Assembly: GCF_000236705.1 (NCBI RefSeq)
Contig: NC_016599.1
Span: 1,426,001-1,490,000 of the forward strand
Direction of reading: 5' to 3'
Length of the DNA stretch: 64,000 nucleotides
Source: Owenweeksia hongkongensis DSM 17368
GTDB lineage: Bacteria > Bacteroidota > Bacteroidia > Flavobacteriales > Schleiferiaceae
The position numbers were made by a program, and so were the translations under genes. This document shows, piece after piece, positions 24,883 to 33,281 of the stretch; position 1 is the stretch's first letter, and each line of letters opens with the position of its first letter. The notes below the pieces were generated by a model. The model was not told the origin of the DNA. It was given only the letters and a program-made list of their open reading frames with translations, and did not search any database.

Positions 24883-25836
24883 ATGAAAAAATACACCGAT
24901 CAAGGATCAAAAGACACACGTTCAGGATTTGGAGCAGGACTTTCAGAACTGGGAAAAACTAATGAAAATGTAGTGGCCCTATGTGCCGACCTTACGGGTT
25001 CATTAAAAATGGGTGACTTCAAAAAAGCACATCCTGACCGCTTTTTTCAAGTAGGTATTGCCGAAGCCAATATGATGGGTATTGCAGCAGGTATGACTGT
25101 AGGTGGAAAAATTCCTTTTACAGGAACTTTCGCAAACTTTTCTACAGGACGTGTTTACGATCAAATTCGCCAATCTATTGCTTACTCTGATAAGAACGTA
25201 AAAATATGTGCTTCTCACGCAGGCCTTACTTTGGGTGAAGATGGTGCAACTCACCAAATTTTGGAAGACATCGGTTTGATGAAAATGCTTCCGGGCATGA
25301 CCGTAATCAACCCTTGCGATTATAATCAAACAAAGGCTGCAACCATTGCTATTGCTGAACACCACGGCCCTGTGTACTTACGCTTTGGCCGTCCTAAGGT
25401 GGCAAATTTCACTCCAGAAGATCAAAAATTTGAAATCGGTAAAGCTGTAATGCTTAATGAAGGTACTGATGTAACTATCATCGCCACCGGTCATTTGGTA
25501 TGGAAAGCTATCGAGGCTGGTGAAGCTTTGGCAGAACAAAACATCAGCGCTGAGATCATTAACATTCATACTATTAAGCCTTTGGATGATGAGGCTATTT
25601 TAAAGTCTGTAGCTAAAACAGGTTGTGTAGTAACGGCTGAAGAACATCAAATGAATGGTGGTTTAGGAGATAGCGTGAGTAATCTTTTAGCTCGTGAGAT
25701 GCCAACTCCTCAGGAATACGTTGCTGTGAATGATTCATTTGGTGAAAGTGGAAAACCTGAAGACCTTATGATAAAATATGGTCTTAGCACACAAAATATT
25801 GTAGAAGCTGCTAAAAAAGCTATGAGCAGAAAATAA
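24883..25836 (+). CDS. Transketolase, C-terminal subunit
   Basis: This 317-residue subunit provides the pyrimidine-binding and C-terminal domains. It shows the RSGFGAGLSELGK opening, FFQVGIAEANMMGIAAG with the catalytic Glu, HAGLTLGEDGATHQILEDIG and the late VVTAEEHQMNGGLGDSV. It pairs with the product of 22643. It ends in front of a clear terminator, so the three-gene operon closes here. Confidence 0.95.
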   Translation: MKKYTDQGSKDTRSGFGAGLSELGKTNENVVALCADLTGSLKMGDFKKAHPDRFFQVGIAEANMMGIAAGMTVGGKIPFTGTFANFSTGRVYDQIRQSIAYSDKNVKICASHAGLTLGEDGATHQILEDIGLMKMLPGMTVINPCDYNQTKAATIAIAEHHGPVYLRFGRPKVANFTPEDQKFEIGKAVMLNEGTDVTIIATGHLVWKAIEAGEALAEQNISAEIINIHTIKPLDDEAILKSVAKTGCVVTAEEHQMNGGLGDSVSNLLAREMPTPQEYVAVNDSFGESGKPEDLMIKYGLSTQNIVEAAKKAMSRK

Positions 25837-25861
25837 ACTCAGCATACATATTTGAATAATT

Positions 25862-25893
25862 AAAAAGGTTTAAGGTTCGCTTTAAACCTTTTT
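25862..25893 (+). terminator. Terminator of the transketolase operon
   Basis: A perfect 12-bp stem (25862-25873 and 25882-25893, AAAAAGGTTTAA and its complement) with an 8-base loop is followed by TCTTTTTC. Confidence 0.85.
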
Positions 25894-25938
25894 CTTTTTC
25901 AGGTATCTTACATTTACACTGAAACACAAAAAGCGGCA

Positions 25939-26475
25939 TTGGAAGACGAAATCCAGCTTTTGCTCCAGGACAAAGCCAAGCATCACCAGGCTTTTGACAA
26001 AATAGTAAAGGCATATAGCGAGCGATTATACTGGCATATCAGGCGCATGGTGCACAGCCATGATGACGCTGATGATGTGCTGCAAAATACCTACATAAAG
26101 GTGTGGCGCAATATTGCTTCCTACCGTGGTGACTCCAAGCTTTATACCTGGCTTTATAGAATTGCTACCAATGAAGCATTGAACCATATTCGCCAGCAAA
26201 AACGACTATATAAAGTAGGCGATGATGTAGATGCTGAGAACCAAGCCTCCCTTAGCGGGGATGCCTATTTTGACGGAGAAGCGGCTGAAGCTAAACTTCA
26301 TCTGGCTATCCAAGGTTTGCCTGATAAGCAACGTGCAGTTTTTAATTTAAAGTACTTTGAAGAAATGAAATACGAAGAAATGTCAGAGGTGCTTGAAACC
26401 TCAGTGGGAGCATTAAAAGCTTCGTATCATCATGCGGTACAAAAAGTGAAATACTATTTAGAAAATAACGAATAA
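25939..26475 (+). CDS. ECF-type RNA polymerase sigma factor
   Basis: This 178-residue sigma-70 family member begins at TTG 25939, as no in-frame ATG precedes region 2. Region 2 is seen in YWHIRRMVHSHDDADDVLQNTYIKVW, quoted here as HDDADDVLQNTYIKVW, then DSKLYTWLYRIATNEALNHIR. Region 4 is LPDKQRAVFNLKYFEEMKYEEM with the helix-turn-helix ending VGALKASYHHAV. A TACATTTA at 25909-25916 may be the -7 element. The two following genes look like its membrane and periplasmic partners. Confidence 0.93.
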   Translation: MEDEIQLLLQDKAKHHQAFDKIVKAYSERLYWHIRRMVHSHDDADDVLQNTYIKVWRNIASYRGDSKLYTWLYRIATNEALNHIRQQKRLYKVGDDVDAENQASLSGDAYFDGEAAEAKLHLAIQGLPDKQRAVFNLKYFEEMKYEEMSEVLETSVGALKASYHHAVQKVKYYLENNE

Positions 26476-26480
26476 TAACA

Positions 26481-26882
26481 ATGAGCGAATTTAATCACCC
26501 ATATTCCAAAAAGGACAGCTCTTACAAGGTGCCAGAGGGATATTTTGCTCAAAAGCAAAATGATCTGTTTGCTATAGCTGATGAGAAAATTAAGCGAACC
26601 TCCTCCGTTCGTCAACTGTCCTGGATCTCTGCCGCTGTAGCTGCTGCATTAATACTTGCTATTTTTCTTTTCCCAGAAGGAAAGCCTACTGAGCTTACTC
26701 CTGAATATGTGGAAGACTATGTGATGAGCGAGTACAATTATGGATTTACTGAAGAGGCATTACTGTATGAGCTGGAAGGGGAAGAACTTGCGGTAGAAGA
26801 CGGTTGGCAATTTACAGACCAAGCCATGGAAGAATTTTTAGATAACAATTTTGATCAAACACTACATTATGAATATTATTAG
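26481..26882 (+). CDS. Single-pass membrane protein, likely anti-sigma partner
   Basis: This 133-residue protein has a cytosolic N-terminus, one helix at about 46-63 (LSWISAAVAAALILAIFLF) and an acidic C-terminus rich in Glu and Tyr. It starts 6 bases after the sigma gene and overlaps the next gene by 14 bases. No zinc-binding anti-sigma motif (HxxxCxxC) is present, so the anti-sigma role is inferred from position and topology only. Confidence 0.7.
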   Translation: MSEFNHPYSKKDSSYKVPEGYFAQKQNDLFAIADEKIKRTSSVRQLSWISAAVAAALILAIFLFPEGKPTELTPEYVEDYVMSEYNYGFTEEALLYELEGEELAVEDGWQFTDQAMEEFLDNNFDQTLHYEYY

Positions 26883-27339
26883 AATCACCCTCGCACTCTT
26901 GCTTTTTAGTGGCAGCCTGATGGCACAACGTGAAAAGCCCAGTGAAGAAATGCGCGAAAAAATTGAATCTATGCGCATTGCTTATATAACGGAAAAAATA
27001 AACCTCACTCCTGAGGAAGCTCAAGTCTTTTGGCCGGTTTACAATCAGTACCGTGAAGAATTTGAAAAAATAATTCACCGTGTTGAACCCAATGGCAAAC
27101 CTCCGCACCACTTGAGTGATGAAGAGCTAAATAAAATGAGTGACAAAGAAGTCCGCGAAATGCTCACCAATGAAATGGAAAAACAGAAGCTTTTGGTGGA
27201 GCATCGTGAAAAATACTTCAAGAAATTCACTGAAATACTACCAATAAAAAAAGTGGCTTTATTGTATGATGCTGAAAGAGAGTTCCAAAGAAAATTGATG
27301 AGACAAATTTCTGATCGAGGCCATGAAAAAGGCAAATAA
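26869..27339 (+). CDS. Periplasmic Spy/LTXXQ-like protein of the ECF sigma operon
   Basis: This 156-residue protein has a signal peptide (MNIIRITLALLLFSGSLMAQ; the ATG at 26869 is preferred over a codon 18 bases upstream). A helical body contains TEKINLTPEEAQVFWPVY, the LTxxQ-like pattern of Spy/CpxP sensors, followed by charged helices. This family often accompanies Bacteroidota ECF sigma factors as a stress sensor or chaperone. It overlaps the membrane protein gene by 14 bases. Confidence 0.85.
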   Translation: MNIIRITLALLLFSGSLMAQREKPSEEMREKIESMRIAYITEKINLTPEEAQVFWPVYNQYREEFEKIIHRVEPNGKPPHHLSDEELNKMSDKEVREMLTNEMEKQKLLVEHREKYFKKFTEILPIKKVALLYDAEREFQRKLMRQISDRGHEKGK

Positions 27340-27345
27340 ATTATT

Positions 27346-27373
27346 TTGGAAGTAACAATAATTTATATATTTG
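27346..27373 (+). promoter_or_regulatory. Promoter of tRNA-His
   Basis: TTG at 27346-27348 and TATATTTG at 27366-27373 (exact TAnnTTTG) are 17 bases apart, the Bacteroidota -33/-7 arrangement. Initiation is expected about 30 bases upstream of the tRNA. Confidence 0.65.
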
Positions 27374-27411
27374 CGCCCCGTTTGAGGGATTCCTCGAACG
27401 ATTATTAAAAT

Positions 27412-27486
27412 GGTGGTTGTAGCTCAGTTGGTTAGAGCATCGGTTTGTGGTACCGAGGGTCGTGGGTTCGAGCCCCATCTTCCACC
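27412..27486 (+). tRNA. tRNA-His (anticodon GTG)
   Basis: The cloverleaf reads: G-1 at 27412; acceptor 27413-27419; D stem GCTC/GAGC; anticodon stem TCGGT/ACCGA with loop TTGTGGT, anticodon GTG at 27447-27449; T stem GTGGG/CCCAT with loop TTCGAGC; acceptor 3' strand 27479-27485; and C73 at 27486 pairing with G-1, a histidine-tRNA identity feature. Two U-U mismatches occur in the acceptor stem (27417/27481 and 27418/27480). The encoded 3' end continues CA. Confidence 0.95.
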
Positions 27487-27520
27487 CATTATAAAAGAGA
27501 GTTCTGATGTATTTCAGGAC
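27470..27520 (+). repeat. 51-bp direct repeat, copy 1 (tRNA-His 3' end plus terminator arm)
   Basis: Bases 27470-27520 and 27594-27644 are identical except two positions. Copy 1 covers the last 17 bases of tRNA-His, including its acceptor arm, and the first part of its terminator. Confidence 0.9.
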
Positions 27521-27525
27521 TCTCT
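27496..27525 (+). terminator. Terminator of tRNA-His
   Basis: Stem AGAGAGTTCTGA (27496-27507) with TCAGGACTCTCT (27514-27525, one mismatch) has a 6-base loop, then TTTTTC. It is embedded in the first copy of a 51-base repeat. Confidence 0.75.
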
Positions 27526-27593
27526 TTTTCATTTACAGAAGAATACAGTGGGGCGAGAAGTTTATCCTGAGCGCAGCAAAGCGAAGCCGAAGG

Positions 27594-27644
27594 GAGCCCC
27601 ATCTTCCACCCATTATGAAAGAAAGTTCTGATGTATTTCAGGAC
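27594..27644 (+). repeat. 51-bp direct repeat, copy 2 downstream of tRNA-His
   Basis: This is the second copy, 124 bases downstream. It has no preceding tRNA body, and its terminator stem is broken because different sequence (GAGACAAATG) replaces the right arm. The 73-base spacer (27521-27593) ends with a repeat-like motif, TTTATCCTGAGCGCAG. Confidence 0.9.
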
Positions 27645-27656
27645 GAGACAAATGTA

Positions 27657-27692
27657 AAAAAGCCGCTCCGAATGATTTCGGAGCGGCTTTTT
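27657..27692. terminator. Bidirectional terminator between tRNA-His and the reductase gene
   Basis: A 16-bp perfect stem, AAAAAGCCGCTCCGAA (27657-27672) with its complement at 27677-27692 and a TGAT loop, is flanked by A and T runs on both sides. It ends 3 bases before the stop of the minus-strand reductase. Confidence 0.9.
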
Positions 27693-27695
27693 CAT

Positions 27696-29903
27696 TTAAT
27701 AGCAATCCATCTTCAACTGTCCCTTATTTTGGTAATAGCTCAATGGCTTTTTGTTAGCCTTTCGGCAAATGATATCCAAGGTTGCGGTTACTTCCTTTTG
27801 CATGGCAATGCTGCCGCAGATCATAATAACGCCTTTGGCTTTAAGTAAGGCAGCTATTTGCTCCGCATCCCTTTTTACCAAATGCTGCACGTATAACTTC
27901 TCCGCTTGTGCTCGCGAATAGGCCGGTGCGTATTTACTTAAATACCCGCGACTAAGATTTCCTTCAATAACTTCTTTGTACAACTCAAATGAAGCCTCAT
28001 TCCTTCCGCCCCACATAAGCTCTGTTTCTATCTTTTTATGATTGTGATTCATCATTCCCAAAAACGGAGCTATACCAGTACCTGTACTTATCATCAACAC
28101 CTTTCTTGCTCTTTTAGGAAAGTGAAAATCGCGATTCTTTACAATGCTGGCTTGCAGCTTTTCGCCAACCTTCAAGTCATTGATATAATTAGAACACAGC
28201 CCCTGAGAATGTCGCTTGATGCTCAACAATATTTCACCACGGTTATTTAAACCAATAGAATACAGACGCTCGTGCGTTTCATCATTTGGGTACACCGCCA
28301 ATAAATCTCCTGATTGAAACTTAAAGCTGTCGGTTTTTAAGGTAACCGTAAAAGTGTCATCAGGGCTATCACAAGCCTCCGTTTTTTCAATTACCTCAAA
28401 GCTCTGTTTCTTCTTCCGCTTCTGTGTAATAGGGTTTTCCTGTGGTACAGAAATATCCAAACCTACATGTTCGCCCCACTGATTTACCCATTGGTTAAAA
28501 GCTTCCCAAGAGCGATTATTGATAGTATAAGGTTCCAGCATTCGATGAGCTTTGCTGTCGGTTTGCAACAGTTTATCTACATCAAAAGCATATTGGCAAA
28601 AATTGGAATAAGCCAATGAACCAAAGCCGACCACCGAAAAACTGTATGGATTTTTGGAGCTGAATTTAGTGAAGCGCTTTTCAAACTTTTTAGCATTAGC
28701 CGGAGGTTCGCCCACACCATAGGTTGCCGCAAATACTATCAAATGCTCCATCTTCTTAAACTCGGAGTAGCGGTTCATTTCGGCCAAATAAGACTTTTGG
28801 CCGGCAGCCAATAATTGCTGATGCAAAATGGTGGCAAAACGAATGGTACTCCCCGACTCTGATCCAACCAGGATTATATACTTAGCCTGATTTTTCTTGT
28901 ATTTGTTTTTTATTCGGGAAGCCCTTCTTCGCAAAGTCATGGCAAAACCGGAGTAGATAAAAAACAAAGTACTGATGGACGCCAAGCCCAAAATCACAGA
29001 CCAAAAAATACTACCACGGCCCGTGTGCAGATCTATGCTCCAGCGCGAAGCAATATCTACAAAAGGATATTTGAGTTCACTCAAAACCTCCCCAGTGAAT
29101 TGATTTACCAAAACTTCTTTGGACTGAAGACTTACCAAATAATAATCCTCCACATCATCTGAAAAAGGAAACTCCAAAGTGCGAAGCTCATCCAGTTTTA
29201 TATCATTAAAAATTGGAAAGTCGGCTGTGGCCAATTTTGGTTCAGCCTGAATATTTTCATAATCTACATCATGAGAAAGCGATGTGGCAGGAATAACTTC
29301 AAAGCGAAGAAGTGAAAGGTAAACCCCAGTCAGGGTGATAATCACGATTGGAATAAGACTCAATCGCCCTAAGTAAACATGGTAGTACTGAAAGAAATTA
29401 TCTCTAAGTACTCTAGCAAAAAATCGTTTTATGCCTTGCTGCCTTCTGATGATAAGGGCAATTCCGGAAACGGAAATAAAGAATAAAAGTAAGGAGGCCA
29501 ATCCTACAAAAAAGCGTCCGATGCTTTTGAGAAAAAGCGAGCGATGCAGGTTGGTAGCAAATTGATAAATGGGCGCAGATTCTATCAGATCCGCTGTTTT
29601 TTCGCCCGTAAGGGGATTGATATAAAACTCACTAAAGTCTCCGTTTTCATCAATCACGGTGGCTTTCACCAAATCATTTTCATCTACAGCTACACTCAGC
29701 ACCTCATCATAGCGATTGCTCAATGCTGCAAGTGTTTGCGCCAAGCTTACCTCACTTGTTGCCTCAGAGGCAAGCCCTACTTCCAGCTGATTGGAAACGG
29801 GCTCCACGGCCAAAATTATCCCGGTAAGGGAAGCGATTAGAATAAAAATAAAAGAAGATACAGCCAAAGCAAGATGACTGTATCTCCAAAATGAAAGAAT
29901 CAT
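27696..29903 (-). CDS. PepSY-membrane / flavodoxin / FNR-type reductase fusion
   Basis: This 735-residue membrane electron-transfer protein has, in order: PepSY-associated helices (about 10-32, 130-150, 185-205, 300-320) with PepSY-like loops; a flavodoxin domain (IILVGSESGSTIRF near 350 and FAATYGVGEPPANAK); an FAD-binding part with RLYSIGL; and a NAD(P)H-binding part with ISTGTGIAPFLGMM. It matches sulfite-reductase-flavoprotein-like reductases that accompany siderophore uptake. It probably moves electrons from NADPH through FMN/FAD across the inner membrane to reduce ferric siderophores. It is last in the operon led by the TonB receptor. Confidence 0.9.
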   Translation of the reverse strand: MILSFWRYSHLALAVSSFIFILIASLTGIILAVEPVSNQLEVGLASEATSEVSLAQTLAALSNRYDEVLSVAVDENDLVKATVIDENGDFSEFYINPLTGEKTADLIESAPIYQFATNLHRSLFLKSIGRFFVGLASLLLFFISVSGIALIIRRQQGIKRFFARVLRDNFFQYYHVYLGRLSLIPIVIITLTGVYLSLLRFEVIPATSLSHDVDYENIQAEPKLATADFPIFNDIKLDELRTLEFPFSDDVEDYYLVSLQSKEVLVNQFTGEVLSELKYPFVDIASRWSIDLHTGRGSIFWSVILGLASISTLFFIYSGFAMTLRRRASRIKNKYKKNQAKYIILVGSESGSTIRFATILHQQLLAAGQKSYLAEMNRYSEFKKMEHLIVFAATYGVGEPPANAKKFEKRFTKFSSKNPYSFSVVGFGSLAYSNFCQYAFDVDKLLQTDSKAHRMLEPYTINNRSWEAFNQWVNQWGEHVGLDISVPQENPITQKRKKKQSFEVIEKTEACDSPDDTFTVTLKTDSFKFQSGDLLAVYPNDETHERLYSIGLNNRGEILLSIKRHSQGLCSNYINDLKVGEKLQASIVKNRDFHFPKRARKVLMISTGTGIAPFLGMMNHNHKKIETELMWGGRNEASFELYKEVIEGNLSRGYLSKYAPAYSRAQAEKLYVQHLVKRDAEQIAALLKAKGVIMICGSIAMQKEVTATLDIICRKANKKPLSYYQNKGQLKMDCY

Positions 29904-29915
29904 GTAAGTTCTTTT

Positions 29916-30404
29916 TTATTGCGGCATCAAACGCACATAACGGATAAAACCAGTACCCTCAGCCTTAGCTTTCAAAGCTTCAGTGGTCAATGGAATTTCT
30001 ACATCTTTTACGTGATAACCTTCATCCTCTACAGAGGTTTCAAAACGTAATTTGTAACCTGCATTTATTTTAGATTCATCAATATTAAGCACGCTAATCA
30101 GACGCTCTCCACCAGCTAAGGTTTCGCCTGTAATGCCATCAACGCTGCGTTTTTTGGCACCCCAAAATTTCCACCATTCATCAATCTCATGGTACCACTC
30201 ATCATCTTCGCCATGTATAAAAAGCGTTTCCTCGTACGCTCCTTTTGGGTCAATTAATGAGATAATAATATATGCGCCCTCTCCTGTATAATTCACCATT
30301 TGAATCATACACTTAAACTTTTTACTTGTAGTGTTACCAGCTTTAAAAGCGCCCAATAACAATAGACCTGCTAAAGCAAAAAGTAAAATCCTAAGTTTCT
30401 TCAT
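29916..30404 (-). CDS. DUF2271 periplasmic protein
   Basis: This 162-residue exported protein has a signal peptide (MKKLRILLFALAGLLLLGAF) and the DUF2271 pattern, including an aromatic stretch, DEWYHEIDEWWKFWGA, and SVDGITGETLAGG. DUF2271 proteins frequently adjoin PepSY reductases, as here (12 bases to the reductase gene). The function is unknown; a periplasmic partner for the reductase or for metal binding is inferred from location. Confidence 0.85.
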   Translation of the reverse strand: MKKLRILLFALAGLLLLGAFKAGNTTSKKFKCMIQMVNYTGEGAYIIISLIDPKGAYEETLFIHGEDDEWYHEIDEWWKFWGAKKRSVDGITGETLAGGERLISVLNIDESKINAGYKLRFETSVEDEGYHVKDVEIPLTTEALKAKAEGTGFIRYVRLMPQ

Positions 30405-30408
30405 CTTC

Positions 30409-31896
30409 CTATTTCAAAAAACTAATGTCCGCATTGGCTTCAGTTAGCAGCTCATTTTCGCTGGCCAAATCGTAAGCACTTTCCTCAAAATCTGTTTTAA
30501 TGCTTGCATCAGCGCCATTGTCCATAAGAAACTGTAGCACTTCGGTATTTGAAGCTTTCATGGCTGCTATAAGCAAAGCTGTGTTGCCTTCATCATTTTT
30601 GGCATTGATGTCCATCTCCCAGTTGAGAGCCATTTTTGTCAATTCCAAATCATCCTTCTCGGCTGCATAATGAAGCAAAGTATTTCCATCGGCATGCACA
30701 CCAGAAGGATTAAAATCTTCTGAATAAATGCTTGCCAATTTGGCCTGCAACTCCTTACCCTCTCCTTTACGGTAAGAATCAATAAGCGCCTTGCCTGTCA
30801 AGTCATTTGTTTTTGCTCCTTCTGAAAGTAAAAAGTTTACTACTTCGCTGGTATTTCCAGCCACAGCATTGTTTAGCGCTGTTTCGCCTTTTTTATTTAC
30901 TGCATTAATGTCTTTGGTTTCTTTGGCAAAAAGCTCCACCACCATCAACTTATTACGCGAAGCAGAAATCATCAACGCATTGTTGCCATCAGCATCCACT
31001 TGATTTGGGTTTACACCTTTTTTGATGAAATACTTCAATACTTCCATATCCTCGCTTCTTCCAGCTAAAAGGTGAAGAGGCGTAGTTCCTTCATTGGTAA
31101 CCACGTTTGGCTTCACGCCTTTTTTCTCCAGGTACTTATACACTTCTATACCATTACTCGCATTTCTGGTTCCGCGTGCAGCAAATAGCATAGCATTTCC
31201 GCCTTCTTTATTCAATCCTTTGTACTCCACACCAGCTTTCACAAGTTGCTCCATCATGTCAATGTTGCCTGTACGAGCGGCATAGTTAAAAGCTGAATTA
31301 CCATCATTGTCTTTAGCTTTTACATCCAATCCTTTACCAGTAAAGTAATTCATCAAAGCAAAGTCTTTATCGCTAGCCGCAGCAAGAAGCAACGCATTGG
31401 CTCCATGGTGATCGGTGAATTTCACATCAGCACCACCTTCTATAAGCACATCGTAAATTTCAGTGTTGGTAACGCCATTGGTTGCGGCAAAAGTAAGTGC
31501 GCTATTTCCATGTGTATCTACAATATCAAGCTTTGCTCCTTTTGACAAAAGCATTTTTACCACTGGTAAATTACTGCGATAAGCTGCCCAAAAAATGTAC
31601 GTACGTCCGTCATGGGTAAGCTTATTTACACTGTTACCCTCCAGTGAAGTCATGTACTCAATAGTGGCCAAAGGTGCATCCTGTAAAATGGCATAAGTAG
31701 CTCCGTCAAAGGCATTGCCGTTTTTGGCGGTAGGATCATTTCCTTCCTCTATTTTTTGCTTTACCGTTTCTACATCTGGCGCGCCTTTCCAAAAACTTCT
31801 CTCCAGAAATACATTACCATTTTTTGCTTGAGCAAAAGATGAAACCACCAGCATCAGCATAAGAGCTACTTTGCTTATCAATCGACTTGTTACCAT
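30409..31896 (-). CDS. Periplasmic ankyrin repeat protein
   Basis: This 495-residue protein has a signal peptide (about 1-24, ending FAQA) and around twelve ankyrin repeats between residues 60 and 470, with the usual GNSALTFAA, GNNALMISA and GNTLLHYAAEKDDLEL consensus. It is a protein-binding scaffold, probably periplasmic. It follows DUF2271 in this iron-type locus, 4 bases upstream of it, but is separated from the DUF4374 gene by a strong hairpin. Confidence 0.9.
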   Translation of the reverse strand: MVTSRLISKVALMLMLVVSSFAQAKNGNVFLERSFWKGAPDVETVKQKIEEGNDPTAKNGNAFDGATYAILQDAPLATIEYMTSLEGNSVNKLTHDGRTYIFWAAYRSNLPVVKMLLSKGAKLDIVDTHGNSALTFAATNGVTNTEIYDVLIEGGADVKFTDHHGANALLLAAASDKDFALMNYFTGKGLDVKAKDNDGNSAFNYAARTGNIDMMEQLVKAGVEYKGLNKEGGNAMLFAARGTRNASNGIEVYKYLEKKGVKPNVVTNEGTTPLHLLAGRSEDMEVLKYFIKKGVNPNQVDADGNNALMISASRNKLMVVELFAKETKDINAVNKKGETALNNAVAGNTSEVVNFLLSEGAKTNDLTGKALIDSYRKGEGKELQAKLASIYSEDFNPSGVHADGNTLLHYAAEKDDLELTKMALNWEMDINAKNDEGNTALLIAAMKASNTEVLQFLMDNGADASIKTDFEESAYDLASENELLTEANADISFLK

Positions 31897-31921
31897 TTTA
31901 CTGCTTTTTGAAATCTTAAAA

Positions 31922-31956
31922 TCTGCCGCGCAAAACTCTAAATAATGCGCGGCAGA
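31922..31956 (-). terminator. Hairpin between DUF4374 and the ankyrin gene
   Basis: An 11-bp perfect stem, TCTGCCGCGCA (31922-31932) and its complement (31946-31956), is GC-rich. On the minus strand it is followed by TTTT. It may attenuate expression of the distal genes relative to the receptor. Confidence 0.7.
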
Positions 31957-31968
31957 AAAAAATTGTTA

Positions 31969-33252
31969 TTAATAAATACCGATGTAGTAAGAATCTGCGC
32001 CAGCCTCAATTTTAGCACCTTGAGTTACCGCATCTGCAGAAGTAGAGCTTACATCAAAACTGTAGATATAACCTTCTCCACCTTTTGGAGCAATTGCCAT
32101 CTTAAACTCACCATTTGCAACTACGCTATTTTGGTATTGTTGCAACCAAAGGTCTGCTGGCAAATTAAGCTTTACAGCTGTATTGCTATATAAATCCACG
32201 CGAGCAACGCTCCACACAGCATCACTTGTACCACCTTGGTCAGAGTTTGCATAAGGTACATAGCCAATACCGTTTCCTACATAAAACCAACCATTAGAAA
32301 TAGTGTTTTCTCCAAGCAGTGAAGAAAGGTTCAAACTGTAGTTATCATCGTAATCGCCATTGCTGATTTTCAAAATGTGCGTTTGAAAGGTATTGTCAGG
32401 CACGGTGGTAATTTGGTACACATCGCCTCTTTCATCTTGATAAGAAACAGAAGTACGGTAACCATTGGTAGCTCCTCTGGCTCCATTTACATTGGTAGAA
32501 ATAATACGTGGATTTTCCAGACTTGGGTAATCAAGTACCAAAGTTTCTACATTAGGATAAATAGCGTCAATATTTTGATCGGTAGCAGGATCATACTTGC
32601 GCTTACCCATTCCATAAAATACTTTGTCTCCTATCACCACAGGTGCATCAATACGAAAAACATAGTCTCCGGTATTTTGCATTTCGGCAGACATTGGAAT
32701 AGTAAAATCAGAAATTTCATTGATGGTCAACCCATCCAAACCTACTGACATTACGCGAGCCGTAGTTTCGGTGTGGGTATAAACGCCATTGGCATCGTAC
32801 ATGTTTTCAGTGGCAACGCTATGCAAAAGAGCTACATCATCATTAATTCTAGTCCAGCGAGGGTAAGCAGTACCCATAGCTTGCTCGATGTTGGTTTCAT
32901 CTACCTTGGTGTAGTTTTGACCACCATTTACAGTAAACTTATAAATGCTTCCACCACCGTAATCAAGGCTGTACATGGTTTTACCATCGCTAGAGGTAAA
33001 AATACGAGCAGTACGTGTAGATGGTACTTCAAAACCATAGCCTTTGAAAGTAATATCACCCTCACTTAAATCGGTAGTTCCCTGCACATAAGTGGCTGAA
33101 GGGTTTCCCGAACCATCGGCATAACCCAGGGTATATACTCTTTCGGTAGTTGTAGAGTCATCATTATTATCATCCTTTTCACAGGCTACTGCCAAAAAAG
33201 CAACACCCGCTGCCATGGCTAATTTTGAAAATCTGTTGAACTTACGGTTCAT
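31969..33252 (-). CDS. DUF4374 lipoprotein
   Basis: This 427-residue lipoprotein (lipobox LAVACEKDD, Cys24) has the propeller-like body of DUF4374, with YTLGYADGSGNPSATYVQGT (20 residues) near the start. The family is usually encoded beside TonB receptors and PepSY reductases in Bacteroidota, as here. It probably sits at the outer membrane and binds a siderophore or other ligand. It is transcribed directly after the receptor, 29 bases apart. Confidence 0.85.
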   Translation of the reverse strand: MNRKFNRFSKLAMAAGVAFLAVACEKDDNNDDSTTTERVYTLGYADGSGNPSATYVQGTTDLSEGDITFKGYGFEVPSTRTARIFTSSDGKTMYSLDYGGGSIYKFTVNGGQNYTKVDETNIEQAMGTAYPRWTRINDDVALLHSVATENMYDANGVYTHTETTARVMSVGLDGLTINEISDFTIPMSAEMQNTGDYVFRIDAPVVIGDKVFYGMGKRKYDPATDQNIDAIYPNVETLVLDYPSLENPRIISTNVNGARGATNGYRTSVSYQDERGDVYQITTVPDNTFQTHILKISNGDYDDNYSLNLSSLLGENTISNGWFYVGNGIGYVPYANSDQGGTSDAVWSVARVDLYSNTAVKLNLPADLWLQQYQNSVVANGEFKMAIAPKGGEGYIYSFDVSSTSADAVTQGAKIEAGADSYYIGIY

Positions 33253-33281
33253 ATTATTGTGTTTTTAAAGAATTGATTGGT

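Noticed and set aside
27410-27631. Plus-strand ORF running through the tRNA-His gene
   Set aside because: It is generated by tRNA and repeat sequence and has no start signal or protein pattern.
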